A stretch of DNA of 64,000 nucleotides from DATFJT01 sp965230755. Lineage in GTDB: Bacteria > Bacteroidota > Bacteroidia > Chitinophagales > Saprospiraceae. Position 1 is the first letter of the stretch. Each line of letters opens with the position of its first letter. Shown one piece after another: positions 54,623 through 63,686 of the stretch. Location: positions 1 to 64,000 of the forward strand of contig CBDDLT010000023.1 of NCBI GenBank assembly GCA_965230755.1. Reading direction: 5' to 3'. The translations under genes and the position numbers were made by a program. The notes under the pieces were generated by a model. That model was not told the DNA's origin. It made no database searches and saw nothing but the letters and a program-made list of their open reading frames with translations.

Positions 54623-56107
54623 TTAATTATTAATTGTCCAAGTCGAGCCTTCTTTTGCGTCTTTCACCACGATATTTAACTCATTCAGCGCGTCTCTAAT
54701 TTTATCAGATGTGTCCCAATCTTTCTTATCCCGTGATTTTTTTCTCAAATCCAGTATCAATTCCATTAATCCATCCGTAACATTATCATCAGTTCCGGAC
54801 TCAGGAGCAATTCCCATGATTTTGAACAAAAAGTCATTGAACCCCTTTTTGGTTTGATCTATGGCATTTTGCCCCCACTGCACATCTCCAGTTATCGCCT
54901 TATTGACCAAAGTCACCAAATCGTACAACTTGGCAATGGTTTTTGGCGTATTGAAGTCATCGTTCATGCAATCACGACATTCTGCCAAAATTTTCTCTAC
55001 CTCTTCCAATCCCGAATTCGCATTGGCAACCGCCTGAATTCTATCCAGGTTTTTTATGGCTTCGGCCATTCTTCGATACCCTTTTTCTGCAGCTTCCAGT
55101 GCACTACTCGTAATATCCAATTCACTGCTGTAATGAGCTTGCATCATGAAAAACCTAATGACGGAAGGACTAAAACCCTTATTCAAAAATTTATGCTCTC
55201 CAGAAACCAGTTCTTCAGGCCAAATCGAATTTCCCTTGGATTTACTCATTTTTTCTCCTCCATTCACCGTCAGCATGTTTCCGTGAAGCCAGTATTTAAC
55301 AGGATTTGTACCATCGGCTGCGACAGACTGAGCAATCTCACAGTCGTGATGAGGAAACTTAAGATCCATTCCTCCTCCGTGTATGTCGAATTTCTCCCCT
55401 AGATACTTTGTGCTCATCACGGAACACTCCAGATGCCATCCGGGTACTCCTTCTCCCCAAGGGCTTTTCCACTTCATTAATTTATCCGGAGTAGTTCCCT
55501 TCCATATGACAAAGTCTTGTGGATTTTTCTTATCGCTCTGACCCTCCAGTTCCCTCGACTCTTCCATGAGCTCTTCTATTCTCCTTCCTGACAAGGCCCC
55601 ATATGGATGCCCATCAGCCATATATTGATGCACATCGAAATACACACTGCCATTCACCTCATAACCGTAACCGTGGTCGATAATGCGCTGTACCATTTCG
55701 ATTTGCTCGGTGATGTGCTGTGTAGCAGTAGGTTCAATGCTCGGTGGAATTAGGTTGAACTGATCCAATAGGCGATGAAAACTAACCGTATTCCTTTGGA
55801 CTATTTCCATGGGCTCCAGTTTCTCCAATTTTGCCTGCTTCTCAATTTTATCCTCTCCATCATCCACATCATCTACCAAATGTCCTACATCGGTTATGTT
55901 TCGAACATACCTAACCTTGTATCCCAAGTACTCCAAATACCGAAATATCATATCAAAACTGATAAAAGATCTCAGATTACCTAAATGGGCTCTATTGTAT
56001 AACGTTGGTCCACAAACATAAAGCCCAACAAAAGGAGGATTAATGGGTTCGAACTTCTCCTTCTTCCTCGACAAGGTATTATAAACAAACAAATCACTCA
56101 TGGTCAT
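54623..56107 (-). CDS. cysS: Cysteinyl-tRNA synthetase
   Basis: A 494-aa class I aminoacyl-tRNA synthetase that charges tRNA-Cys. Active-site motifs: VCGPTLYNRAHLGNLRS (Zn Cys32 and the HIGH-type HLGN at 41-44), GWHLECSVM (Zn Cys228), FPHHDCEIAQS (Zn His and the following acidic ligand), and GGEKMSKSKGNS (KMSKS at 286-290). A helical anticodon-binding DALR-like domain and C-terminal tail complete the usual length. Starts at ATG 56107, or ATG 56101 two codons later. Confidence 0.97.
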   Translation of the reverse strand: MTMSDLFVYNTLSRKKEKFEPINPPFVGLYVCGPTLYNRAHLGNLRSFISFDMIFRYLEYLGYKVRYVRNITDVGHLVDDVDDGEDKIEKQAKLEKLEPMEIVQRNTVSFHRLLDQFNLIPPSIEPTATQHITEQIEMVQRIIDHGYGYEVNGSVYFDVHQYMADGHPYGALSGRRIEELMEESRELEGQSDKKNPQDFVIWKGTTPDKLMKWKSPWGEGVPGWHLECSVMSTKYLGEKFDIHGGGMDLKFPHHDCEIAQSVAADGTNPVKYWLHGNMLTVNGGEKMSKSKGNSIWPEELVSGEHKFLNKGFSPSVIRFFMMQAHYSSELDITSSALEAAEKGYRRMAEAIKNLDRIQAVANANSGLEEVEKILAECRDCMNDDFNTPKTIAKLYDLVTLVNKAITGDVQWGQNAIDQTKKGFNDFLFKIMGIAPESGTDDNVTDGLMELILDLRKKSRDKKDWDTSDKIRDALNELNIVVKDAKEGSTWTINN

Positions 56108-56371
56108 GAACAGCTTATGCGTGAATACTTAATACAATCTTATTTAATAATCGGCAAAGTTATGAAAATTTGTATCCAGATGATGCTTCTCTAGTTTTAA
56201 AAGAACTTATTTGAGCATTAAGAATTCACAAATTCTTTTGATCGGATTTATACTATGTTATTTGCAACGATTTTTTTGTTCAAGCAAAGCATAATCCATC
56301 ATCATCGATAATTTTTTGTCATTGCCTGAAATAGGTTGACCACTTTATTAATTAAAAAAGTGGAAAATACT

Positions 56372-56755
56372 ATGTCAGATTACAAGAAGAATTTCAATCA
56401 AAGTACGACGGAGCGTCGCTATAGAAGATTTAGTGATACCTTTAAACAAAAGAAGGTAAGGGAGATTGAACAAGGGAAAAGCACTGTAATAGAGGTATGT
56501 AAGGCTTATGAGGTTACAGATACTGCGGTGTACAAATGGATCAAAAAGTATGGTCAATTGAAAAAGCCACAACGGACAATAGTGGAGTCAAAGAGTGATA
56601 CGTCAAAGATCGTTGCTTTACAAAAGCGAATAGCAGACTTGGAGCGTCTATTAGGTCAAAAGCAGATTGAGATTGAGTTTAAAGACAAGCTCATTGATAT
56701 TGCTGAACAGACCTATGGGGTAGATATTAAAAAAAAGTCTTCAAAGAAACCCTGA
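56372..56755 (+). CDS. IS3-family transposase OrfA
   Basis: A 127-aa protein starting MSDYKKNFNQSTTERRYRRF. HTH region: RFSDTFKQKKVREIEQGKST, then VIEVCKAYEVTDTAVYKWIK. A coiled coil follows (KIVALQKRIADLERLLGQKQ). ATG 56372 is used because the open frame from TTG 56336 begins inside the terminal repeat. Confidence 0.87.
   Translation: MSDYKKNFNQSTTERRYRRFSDTFKQKKVREIEQGKSTVIEVCKAYEVTDTAVYKWIKKYGQLKKPQRTIVESKSDTSKIVALQKRIADLERLLGQKQIEIEFKDKLIDIAEQTYGVDIKKKSSKKP
56731..56737 (+). other. Programmed -1 frameshift heptamer (A AAA AAG)
   Basis: The orfA frame reads AAA AAA AAG, containing A_AAA_AAG. The -1 frame entered here (VFKETLIYFWRHRQDYNWSL) runs into orfB without a stop, and orfB lacks a well-placed own start. 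The fusion would be about 428 aa. Confidence 0.8.
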
Positions 56756-56793
56756 TCTACTTTTGGAGACATCGACAGGATTATAACTGGAGT

Positions 56794-57657
56794 TTGAATA
56801 GTATGTATCGCGCAATGGGAGTCACTAAACAAGGGTTTCACAAGCATCTAAATGCTCGTCTGAGAAATGATGAACAAGCCTGTCAATTGCTCAAAATAAT
56901 CAGGGATATCAGAATCGATCACCCCACTATGTGTTGTCGAACAATGTATTATAAAATCAACCCCTCTTTCATCGGCAGAGATCGGTTTGAGGCATTATGT
57001 AGACAATACGGTTATATGTCTAATAACAATAAATCTGCGCGTAGAACCACTAATAGCAATGGAGTTGTTCGTTTTGACAACCTTACTATAGGTCTGAAAT
57101 TAACCAGCATAAACCAATTATGGAGCAGTGATATTACCTATTTTGAAATAGACAATACATTCTACTATATCACCTTTATTCTTGATTGTTTCTCCAGACG
57201 TATTTTAGGGCATCAAGTCTCCTCCAGATTGCTTACTGAACATACTACTTTACCTGCTTTAAAACAGGCTATTCAAAACAGAAATCACCAACTACCTCCA
57301 GGAATAATATTCCATTCTGATGGAGGAGGTCAATACTATGACAAAGCATTCTTAGCCCTTACAGCAAAATATAAATTCAACAATAGTATGTGTGAATTCG
57401 CTTATGAAAATGGTAAAGCTGAACGACTTAATGGCATTATAAAAAATAACTATCTAAAACATTGGACTATCAATAATCTAAGTCAACTAACCAAACAAGT
57501 TGACCGAGCAGTGAGATTATACAACCATGATAAGCCTCACTTAAGTTTGTGTCGTATAACCCCTGTAGAATTTGAAAAACAATTCCCTATATTAGACCAA
57601 CAAAACAAAACAATCAATATGAATCTTAACATCCCTATTGTTGAAAATTTAAGTTAG
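56794..57657 (+). CDS. IS3-family transposase OrfB (DDE integrase domain)
   Basis: A 287-aa reading from the first ATG; true synthesis is probably by -1 frameshift from orfA. The N-terminus has an HTH_21-type motif (MGVTKQGFHKHLNAR). The rve core shows D in WSSDITYFEI, D in IIFHSDGGGQYYDK, and E in EFAYENGKAERLNGIIKNNY. YNHDKPHLSLCRITPVEFE closes the domain. Confidence 0.92.
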   Translation: MNSMYRAMGVTKQGFHKHLNARLRNDEQACQLLKIIRDIRIDHPTMCCRTMYYKINPSFIGRDRFEALCRQYGYMSNNNKSARRTTNSNGVVRFDNLTIGLKLTSINQLWSSDITYFEIDNTFYYITFILDCFSRRILGHQVSSRLLTEHTTLPALKQAIQNRNHQLPPGIIFHSDGGGQYYDKAFLALTAKYKFNNSMCEFAYENGKAERLNGIIKNNYLKHWTINNLSQLTKQVDRAVRLYNHDKPHLSLCRITPVEFEKQFPILDQQNKTINMNLNIPIVENLS

Positions 57658-57810
57658 ATAACGGTCAACCTTTTTCAGGCATATACAAATTCCTAATCCC
57701 TAACCCCAAATACACCCATTCGCCACATATTAAATCCGTTCACCACATCCTAGGCATAAGGAATGTAGGGTGATTCTATATTTATTACTCTGAAATAGAA
57801 CAGGGCTGGT

Positions 57811-58374
57811 ATGGGATCACAAAAATGCTATCACAAAAAACTGGTTTACAGTAATTTAAACTTAAAAGCGTTTGGTGTAAATACCCTTGTGTTTTTATTC
57901 GTTGTTTTATCGGGTATAAGATCTTACTCTCAAGAAACTGTAATCCCAGGGAATATCATCTTCGAAAAAAAGGCATATGCTGACCCCACTCTTGAAATCA
58001 ACCAAGATAGAATTACCGAGAATGTGTGGCTGACTAGGGCCCAATCTAAAGATTTATACAACGCCAAAATAGAGATGGAAGCTGGAGAGCTGAGTCCCTT
58101 AGGAACGCTATGGGCACATGGAGATTGTCAGGAGAGGGAATATCTCTCATTTAAAAGCTACAAAGAATTGACCAAAGAGTGTGGTGGGCATAAATACATG
58201 CTCAACGAGTCGCTCTGTCTGTGTCTATTAGAAGAGGGACAATATGTAAATATAAGCATTCAGTCCTGGCAAAAAGGAACTGAAGGCGGGGGATATAAAT
58301 ACCTGAGAAATAGTTTAGATAAGAATTACATCGAGATAACAAAAAGAGAAGAAAATGATAAGACTTTACATTGA
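57811..58374 (+). CDS. Hypothetical secreted protein
   Basis: A 187-aa protein with an internal signal-like stretch (AFGVNTLVFLFVVLSGIRSY) preceded by a basic 20-residue N-terminus. The mature part is hydrophilic, with Cys residues in HGDCQERE, KECGGHKY and SLCLCLL. I do not recognise a family. It overlaps the start of the Gly-rich T9SS gene by 20 bp, so both are probably co-transcribed. Confidence 0.6.
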   Translation: MGSQKCYHKKLVYSNLNLKAFGVNTLVFLFVVLSGIRSYSQETVIPGNIIFEKKAYADPTLEINQDRITENVWLTRAQSKDLYNAKIEMEAGELSPLGTLWAHGDCQEREYLSFKSYKELTKECGGHKYMLNESLCLCLLEEGQYVNISIQSWQKGTEGGGYKYLRNSLDKNYIEITKREENDKTLH

Positions 58375-59803
58375 AAAGAGCCTTTACTTATTAGTTTGGG
58401 CTATGGTTTTTTCCGGTAGCGGCGACTTACTAGCCCAATGCCCAGCAGGTGCTTCGTCCATAGATTTTAATTATACAGGAGCAGTACAAACATGGACGGT
58501 TCCAGCAGGTCAATCGGAAATAGAAGTTCATATTTACGGAGCAGATGGCGGTAACAATGTTCTCACCGATCCGGAATCGGGTGGCTCAGGAGCTGTTGTA
58601 AGCGGGAGATTTTCGGTTTCACCCGGAGATGTCTTGGATATTGTTGTAGGGGGCGTTGGTGGTAACTCCAATAGAGACGGTTTAGAAGGAGGAGCTGGAG
58701 GTGGAGGAGGTTCCGGGATAAGAGATGCCAGTGATATCGTGATGCTAGCTGCAGGCGGTGGAGGCGGTGCAGGAGGAGCTTTTGATGGCACAGGAGGTTT
58801 ATCCGGGGCGAGTGCATCCAATGCAGGTGGACCTGGTACTACTGGTTTGACTGATGGCCGAGGAGGTCATGGAGGAGGAGGAATAAGCCTGGATGGAGGC
58901 TTTGGTAGTGGCGGTGGCCCTAGTGATGCTGGAAGTGGTGGCTTTGGAGCAAATGGCGGAAGTGGTTCTGGAGCTAATGGAGGCAATGGAGGATGGGGTC
59001 TTGGCGGTGGTGGGGCTGGTGCAGATGGAAATGGCTATTTGCATGCCGGAGGAGGAGGTGCAGGAGGAGGTTATACCGGTGGCCACGGTGCAAATGGAAC
59101 CCTACGCGGCGGTGGCGGCGGTGGTGGAAGCTATATCCACCCTTCTGTTACTGGAGGATCTGCAACAGCGGGTACTGATGGTGGAAGTTTTTCGAGCCAT
59201 GGAAGCGTTACCATTTGTTATAATTTACCTTCACTGCCTGTTACCTTGGGTACTTTGTCTGCCAGACCATACCAGAATCAAGAAGTAAAACTGGATTGGA
59301 CGACATATAACGAGTTCAATAATAGGGGATTTGAAGTCTTATATGCCACAGATAGCGGAAACTGGAGAAGTATTGGTTTTGTAGAAGGACATGGTACAAC
59401 CAATCAAAAACAAGAGTATTCCTATGTGCACGACAACCCGGTGAAGGGTAATAACTATTATAAGCTTAAGCAAATCGATTTCGATGGGAAGTTTGAAATA
59501 AGCAATATAGTATCGGCCAGTTTTGAAGGAAAGGACAATGTTCACATCAATTTAATTTCTCCAAATCCCAATGATGGAACGGCAATGAATTTGGATTGGA
59601 TGGCGGATGATTCGGGAGAGACCATGCTCAAGATCTATGATCGAATGGGGAGAGTAGCGTTTGAGCAGTCTGTAGAAAGTAGTATTAATCGAAATCAAAA
59701 GGAAATTACATTTGATAATGTGTTGAGCCCGGGCTTGTATGTGGTGGAGATATCTTCTTCGAAAGGAGCGAAGGATGTTTTGAAATTAATAGTTGATAAT
59801 TAA
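58355..59803 (+). CDS. Glycine-rich secreted protein with T9SS sorting domain
   Basis: A 482-aa protein. Signal SLYLLVWAMVFSGSGDLLAQ. Residues about 30-120 are an adhesive-type beta domain (FNYTGAVQTWTVPAGQSEIE, VHIYGADGG), merging into a very Gly-rich region to about 285 (GGGGGSG, GAGGGYTGGHGANG). Then comes a fibronectin-like/T9SS tail (KLDWTTYNEFNNRGFEVLYA, YYKLKQIDFDGKFEISNIV) ending in a type A sorting domain (LISPNPNDGTAMNLDW ... GLYVVEISSSKGAKDVLKL). Likely a surface or matrix protein. The Gly codons generate long false ORFs on the other strand. Confidence 0.83.
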   Translation: MIRLYIEKSLYLLVWAMVFSGSGDLLAQCPAGASSIDFNYTGAVQTWTVPAGQSEIEVHIYGADGGNNVLTDPESGGSGAVVSGRFSVSPGDVLDIVVGGVGGNSNRDGLEGGAGGGGGSGIRDASDIVMLAAGGGGGAGGAFDGTGGLSGASASNAGGPGTTGLTDGRGGHGGGGISLDGGFGSGGGPSDAGSGGFGANGGSGSGANGGNGGWGLGGGGAGADGNGYLHAGGGGAGGGYTGGHGANGTLRGGGGGGGSYIHPSVTGGSATAGTDGGSFSSHGSVTICYNLPSLPVTLGTLSARPYQNQEVKLDWTTYNEFNNRGFEVLYATDSGNWRSIGFVEGHGTTNQKQEYSYVHDNPVKGNNYYKLKQIDFDGKFEISNIVSASFEGKDNVHINLISPNPNDGTAMNLDWMADDSGETMLKIYDRMGRVAFEQSVESSINRNQKEITFDNVLSPGLYVVEISSSKGAKDVLKLIVDN

Positions 59804-59808
59804 TAGGG

Positions 59809-59830
59809 GGGCTTCGGCTTCGCTCAGCCC
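59809..59830. repeat. Dispersed palindromic repeat, copy 2
   Basis: GGGCT-tcggcttcgctc-AGCCC, the same element as at 15204-15227 with one base changed. It lies a few bases after the stop of the Gly-rich gene, where it may act as a transcript end hairpin. Confidence 0.72.
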
Positions 59831-59879
59831 GACTTATGGCTTGTTTTAGGTGTTTTTGAAAAGGAATAAACGGAAAACA

Positions 59880-60128
59880 ATGGAATTTTATAGTGAAGTT
59901 TTTCTGTGGGTGGTCTTTGTGGTGACGGCTTATGTATGGTCGAATTCATCGGCCGAATTGGAGGATACACAAGAACTGTATTCAAGTGAACTTAAAATTA
60001 CACATTCCATAAAAGCGTCTGATTCTTCCGGTCTTAGAAAAGTCGGAGTACAAGTAGTTGATCAAGAGATTTATCACCATCCTATGACTGATTTAGCACA
60101 ACTATTGACTGATAAGGAATACTGGTAA
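59880..60128 (+). CDS. Small hypothetical membrane protein upstream of mosB
   Basis: An 82-aa frame starting MEFYSEVFLWVVFVVTAYVW, one predicted membrane helix, then a soluble tail ending MTDLAQLLTDKEYW. ATG 59880 has a purine-rich stretch (aaaaggaa) upstream; the frame opens at 59850. I do not recognise it. It precedes the molybdenum storage genes by about 150 bp and may be unrelated or a fragment. Confidence 0.4.
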   Translation: MEFYSEVFLWVVFVVTAYVWSNSSAELEDTQELYSSELKITHSIKASDSSGLRKVGVQVVDQEIYHHPMTDLAQLLTDKEYW

Positions 60129-60277
60129 CATCCATTTTTGCATAGTTTATTGTTGAGAGGGGAAGGGATATTCTCCAACGAATGTTGAGCAAACTGATGG
60201 ATGCAATGCTGTTGATATTCATCCTAATTTCTAGAATGTTTCATTGATATTCGAAAGGCAAGGTCTGGTGGTCTCTT

Positions 60278-61129
60278 ATGTCAAATTCGATTTTAAATAA
60301 CAATTAAAAGAGTATTTAATAATTATGATTCAAGGTTTAACGGAAAATTACTGAGTAAAAATTTGGAAGCACCGAGTTTATTGGAGGATACCGCACAATA
60401 TTCTACTAGGCGCTTATTGCCTAATGCTCATGTGATTAAAATCGGGGGACAAAGCTTTATCGATAGAGGGAAGGCTGCTGTTTTCCCCTCTCATTAAAGA
60501 GATTAAGGAGAATCTTCCACATCATCAAATGATGATCGGGACTGGCGCCGGGACGCGGGCGAGACATGCCTACAGTGTAGGAATTGACCAGGGGATGCCT
60601 ACTGGTGTTTTGGGTTTGCTGGGAACTTTTGTAAGCATTCAAAATGCGAAGTTCATCCATTATCTTTTAGCAGAAGAGGGAATTCCCTATATCGAACCCG
60701 GAGGTTTTTCACAAATGCCTTTGTATTTGAAGCAGAATAATGCGGTTATTTTCTTTGGAATGCCTCCTTATACCTATTGGCAGAGAAATCCGGAAGAAGG
60801 GAAGATCCCCACCTTATCGAACGGATACTGGCTGCTATCTGATTAGTGAGGCTTATGGCACCAAGAGCATGATTTACGTAAAGGATGAAAAGGGCTTGTA
60901 TACGAATGACCCGAAGAAAGATCCTAGTGCCACATTTATTCCAAAAATTACGGTCTCCGAACTGGTCGAAAGTGATTTAAACGATGTCGTTGTTGAGCGT
61001 GAAGTCTTGAATATGATGATGCATGCTAAAAACGGACGACAAATTCAGATCATCAATGGTATGGTGCCAGGGAATTTGACCAAAGCATTGAACGGAGAAC
61101 ATGTAGGAACCATTATTACTTCAGCGTAG
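60278..61129 (+). pseudogene. mosB: Molybdenum storage protein beta subunit, frameshifted
   Basis: MoSto is an amino-acid-kinase-fold hexamer that stores molybdenum as oxide clusters, using ATP. The beta-subunit landmarks appear in order but in three frames: VIKIGGQSFIDRGKAAVFP; LIKEI...MMIGTGAGTRARHAYSVG, FFGMPPYTYW; and YRTDTGCYLISEAYGTKSM, VKDEKGLYTNDPKKD, NGMVPGNLTKALNGEHVGTI. Two extra bases at about 60485-60492 and one at about 60807-60813 explain the breaks. The N-terminus is also unclear: ATG 60278 needs a further shift near 60300 to join KRVFNNYDSRFNGKLLSKNL. With these repaired the protein is full length (about 275 aa). Identity is firm; functional state is not. Confidence 0.85.
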
Positions 61130-61141
61130 AACAAAGGAAAT

Positions 61142-61964
61142 ATGAAGCACAACAATCATATGCATTCTCTATTGATGAGAGAAAGTCTATTGGATAAGAA
61201 GGTTATGAAAACCGGAGAGGGAACGCCTACTTTTAAATTACTTCCTCACGTACATTATCGTTAAAATTGGGGCTAGTTCCATCGTCGATAAGGGAAGAGA
61301 GACTACCTATCCGGTAGTTGACGAATTAAGAGAGGTTTTAAAAAGAGAAAAGCTGGTCATTAGTACTGGTGGTGGAGCTAGATCGAAGCATCTATTCTCT
61401 GTTGGATTAGATTTGGGTATGCCTACCGGAGTCTTAGCACAACTAGCAGCGGAAGATGCACTGGGTAACGCCCATATATTAGGTGCATTACTGTCTCCAG
61501 AAGGAGTGATCGCTATTCCTCCGGAGTCCATTGGTCATTTGTTGCCCTTATTCTTAAGAGCGGTTCCCGGAGTGGTTTATGCCGGAATGCCTCCCTATTC
61601 TCTTTGGGAACACCCTTCGGAAATTGGGAATATTCCTTCGCATAGGACCGATGCAGGACCGGTTATCATAGCAGAGACCTTTGGTTTTAAGTCAGTCACT
61701 TTGGTCAAGGATGTCGATGGTCTGTATGATAAAGATCCCAATGAATTTCATGATGCGGAATTCATTGCTAAAATAAGTACGGAGGAACTAAAAGAGAGAA
61801 ACTTAGAGACCTTGCCTTTCAATCGAGTAGTTATTGATATCTTAGAGAGAAACAGATCTTGTAACTCTTTTCAGATTGTCAACGGAAACTATCCGGAAAG
61901 GATTAGTGCGGCGATCAATGGCGAGCATGTGGGCACGATCATTCACAATTCGAAATATGAGTAG
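61142..61964 (+). pseudogene. mosA: Molybdenum storage protein alpha subunit, one frameshift
   Basis: Starts at ATG 61142 (MKHNNHMHSLLMRESLLDKK) 12 bp after mosB. An extra T at about 61256, after FKLLPHVH, causes a TAA at 61262. Without it the frame continues as IVKIGASSIVDKGRETTYPV, STGGGARSKHLFSVGLDLGM, YAGMPPYSLWEHPSEIG, HRTDAGPVIIAETFGFKSV, LVKDVDGLYDKDPNEFHDAE and NGEHVGTIIHN, the layout of the MoSto alpha/beta family. About 273 aa after repair. It is paralogous to mosB, as in Azotobacter vinelandii, where the alpha subunit binds ATP. Its stop overlaps the ABC ATPase gene by 8 bp. Confidence 0.85.
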
Positions 61965-62922
61965 TATAGGCATATCCAATCTGAGTTTTTCTTATAGCAA
62001 GAGAGCAATTCTTTTGGATAGGCTGAATATGTCAATTGATTCCGGAGAGACAGTCTTTCTTTTGGGGTCGAATGGAAGCGGAAAGACAACATTACTGAAG
62101 TTAATATTAGGGGCTTTGTTGCCGGTTTTGGGAAAAATAAAATTCGACTCTAAAGTCGAATCCAACTTCAGACAGAGATCGGGTTTTATCGGATACGTTC
62201 CACAAGATCATGGCCTTGATGGAGAAATGACTGGAGAAGATAGCTTTAAGATGATTTCCAGTTTGTTTCCTTTGAGCAAAATTAGAAGACAAAAAATCCT
62301 CGATGAAGTGGTCCATGGTTTGGGCTTGACTTCTCTTATGAAAAAGAGGATCAAACAACTATCGGGAGGACAGAAGCAACTTATGAACATTGGTTTGGGC
62401 TTGTTGCATGATCCAAAGATTCTAATTTTGGATGAGCCATTTGTTGGATTGGATTATGGTACAAAATCTGCGGTAATGGCTTATCTAAAGTCAGCGAATA
62501 AAACCATAATCTGTGTCTCTCATGATATCGATCTGGCGGAACACAATGCGGATAAAATTGGTTTTCTCGACAAAGGACATTTGAAAGCTTTTGAATCACC
62601 CCGAACCTTAATAGCATCCAATCCATATTGTCTCATGGAGTTGGATTTTAAGGAAGGGCGAAAGAAAAACTTGACGAGTTTAGATGGCTTGCCTTATGTT
62701 CAACAACACCATAGAATAATTTTGAGCTATAAATTGGATCAAAAAAACACTTATCAAGTGGATCGGTTTTTACAAGAAAATGAAGAGGGAATTATCGGAT
62801 TAAGGCGGTTTAAGAATAATCTGCGTGCTGCATTGGTAGGCTCTTATGGTTTTTCATTAGAATTGGGTTCTAATAACAGAAAGGAACGACCGAGTAGAAA
62901 AAAAAGAAAAGGGCGCGCATGA
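61957..62922 (+). CDS. ABC transporter ATP-binding protein of the molybdenum locus
   Basis: A 321-aa nucleotide-binding protein starting MSSIGISNLSFSYSKRAILL. Walker A GSNGSGKTTL, Q-loop VPQDHG, signature QLSGGQKQLM, Walker B ILILDEPFVGLDYG, H-loop VSHDIDLAEHNAD. A C-terminal extension of about 90 residues ends in a basic tail (RKERPSRKKRKGRA). The start overlaps mosA by 8 bp and the stop overlaps the permease by 4 bp (ATGA), so it is coupled to both. It should energise the ABC-2 permease next to it. Confidence 0.9.
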   Translation: MSSIGISNLSFSYSKRAILLDRLNMSIDSGETVFLLGSNGSGKTTLLKLILGALLPVLGKIKFDSKVESNFRQRSGFIGYVPQDHGLDGEMTGEDSFKMISSLFPLSKIRRQKILDEVVHGLGLTSLMKKRIKQLSGGQKQLMNIGLGLLHDPKILILDEPFVGLDYGTKSAVMAYLKSANKTIICVSHDIDLAEHNADKIGFLDKGHLKAFESPRTLIASNPYCLMELDFKEGRKKNLTSLDGLPYVQQHHRIILSYKLDQKNTYQVDRFLQENEEGIIGLRRFKNNLRAALVGSYGFSLELGSNNRKERPSRKKRKGRA

Positions 62923-63686
62923 GTTATTCGGGAACAGGATATCATATTTTTCTAAGGATGTGGAAGAAGTTGTACTATCGACCCATTCACTTGGTATTTT
63001 CCTTTATCCAGCCTATTTTTTGGTTGACCATATTTGGTTACTTGTTTGGAAATAAATTCGACTTTGATCAAGGGAGTTATCTTTCCTATTTACTCCCAGG
63101 GGTTTGTGCAATGACAGTTTTACAATCCAGTGCTCAATCCGGCATCCAATTCATCAAAGATCTGAAATCGGGCTTCTTTGGGAGGTATCATTATACGTCA
63201 ATTCCGAAGTCCCTGTTTCTAATTTATAAGATCCTTGCTGATTACAGCAGGATCATGGTACAAATTCTACTTATCATCTTTATCGGAGTTTTGATAGGTG
63301 TCGGTCATGTTGCGATTGTAGGAGATGGCATTCTGGTGATCGCTCTAGGTACTGTCCTTTTTACCTTCTTTTACGCTTCTATATCTTGTTTGATAGCATT
63401 AAAAACCAAACAATCTGAGATGTTGGCCTCCTTTATACATTTATTCAACCTTCCCATCATATTTACCAGTACTGCATTAATTCCCAACAAGAATTTACCG
63501 ATCTGGTTGGAAAAATTCGCGGCCTATAACCCATTATCTCATCTAAGTGAAATACTAAGAGATCGAATGCTGGACATACAATATGTCAATGCTGTACATG
63601 GCAATAGCTTTCTTCTGTTAGTACTCCTATCTACGCTTTCCTTTTTATCTGTAAACTGGTATCTCAAAAAACTGCGCTATGTATAG
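62919..63686 (+). CDS. ABC-2 type permease of the molybdenum locus
   Basis: A 255-aa membrane protein with six predicted helices. The sequence is of the ABC-2 type (NodJ/DrrB-like): FSFIQPIFWLTIFGYLFGNK, YLSYLLPGVCAMTVLQSS, and the diagnostic C-terminal YNPLSHLSEILRDRML. This is not the ModB (BPD_transp_1) fold expected for molybdate import; ABC-2 permeases usually export lipids, polysaccharides or drugs. It nonetheless overlaps the ATPase gene by 4 bp and the ModA-like gene by 8 bp, so the operon couples them tightly. Confidence 0.88.
   Translation: MSYSGTGYHIFLRMWKKLYYRPIHLVFSFIQPIFWLTIFGYLFGNKFDFDQGSYLSYLLPGVCAMTVLQSSAQSGIQFIKDLKSGFFGRYHYTSIPKSLFLIYKILADYSRIMVQILLIIFIGVLIGVGHVAIVGDGILVIALGTVLFTFFYASISCLIALKTKQSEMLASFIHLFNLPIIFTSTALIPNKNLPIWLEKFAAYNPLSHLSEILRDRMLDIQYVNAVHGNSFLLLVLLSTLSFLSVNWYLKKLRYV

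Larger units (their letters stand above)
56323..57681 (+). mobile_element. Second complete IS3-family insertion sequence
   Basis: A 1359-bp element bounded by inverted repeats TGCCTGAAA(t/a)AGGTTGACC, one mismatch in 19. It contains orfA and orfB joined by a -1 frameshift site. It is distinct from the element at 1676-3067 in ends and transposase sequence. The three flanking bases are cat and tat, so a target duplication is not clean. It separates cysS from a short secreted-protein gene; no gene appears interrupted. Confidence 0.88.

Noticed and set aside
58534..59288. Several overlapping ORFs on both strands rich in Pro, Ala, Ser, Trp or Arg
   Set aside because: They are out-of-frame readings of Gly codons in the Gly-rich T9SS protein gene.
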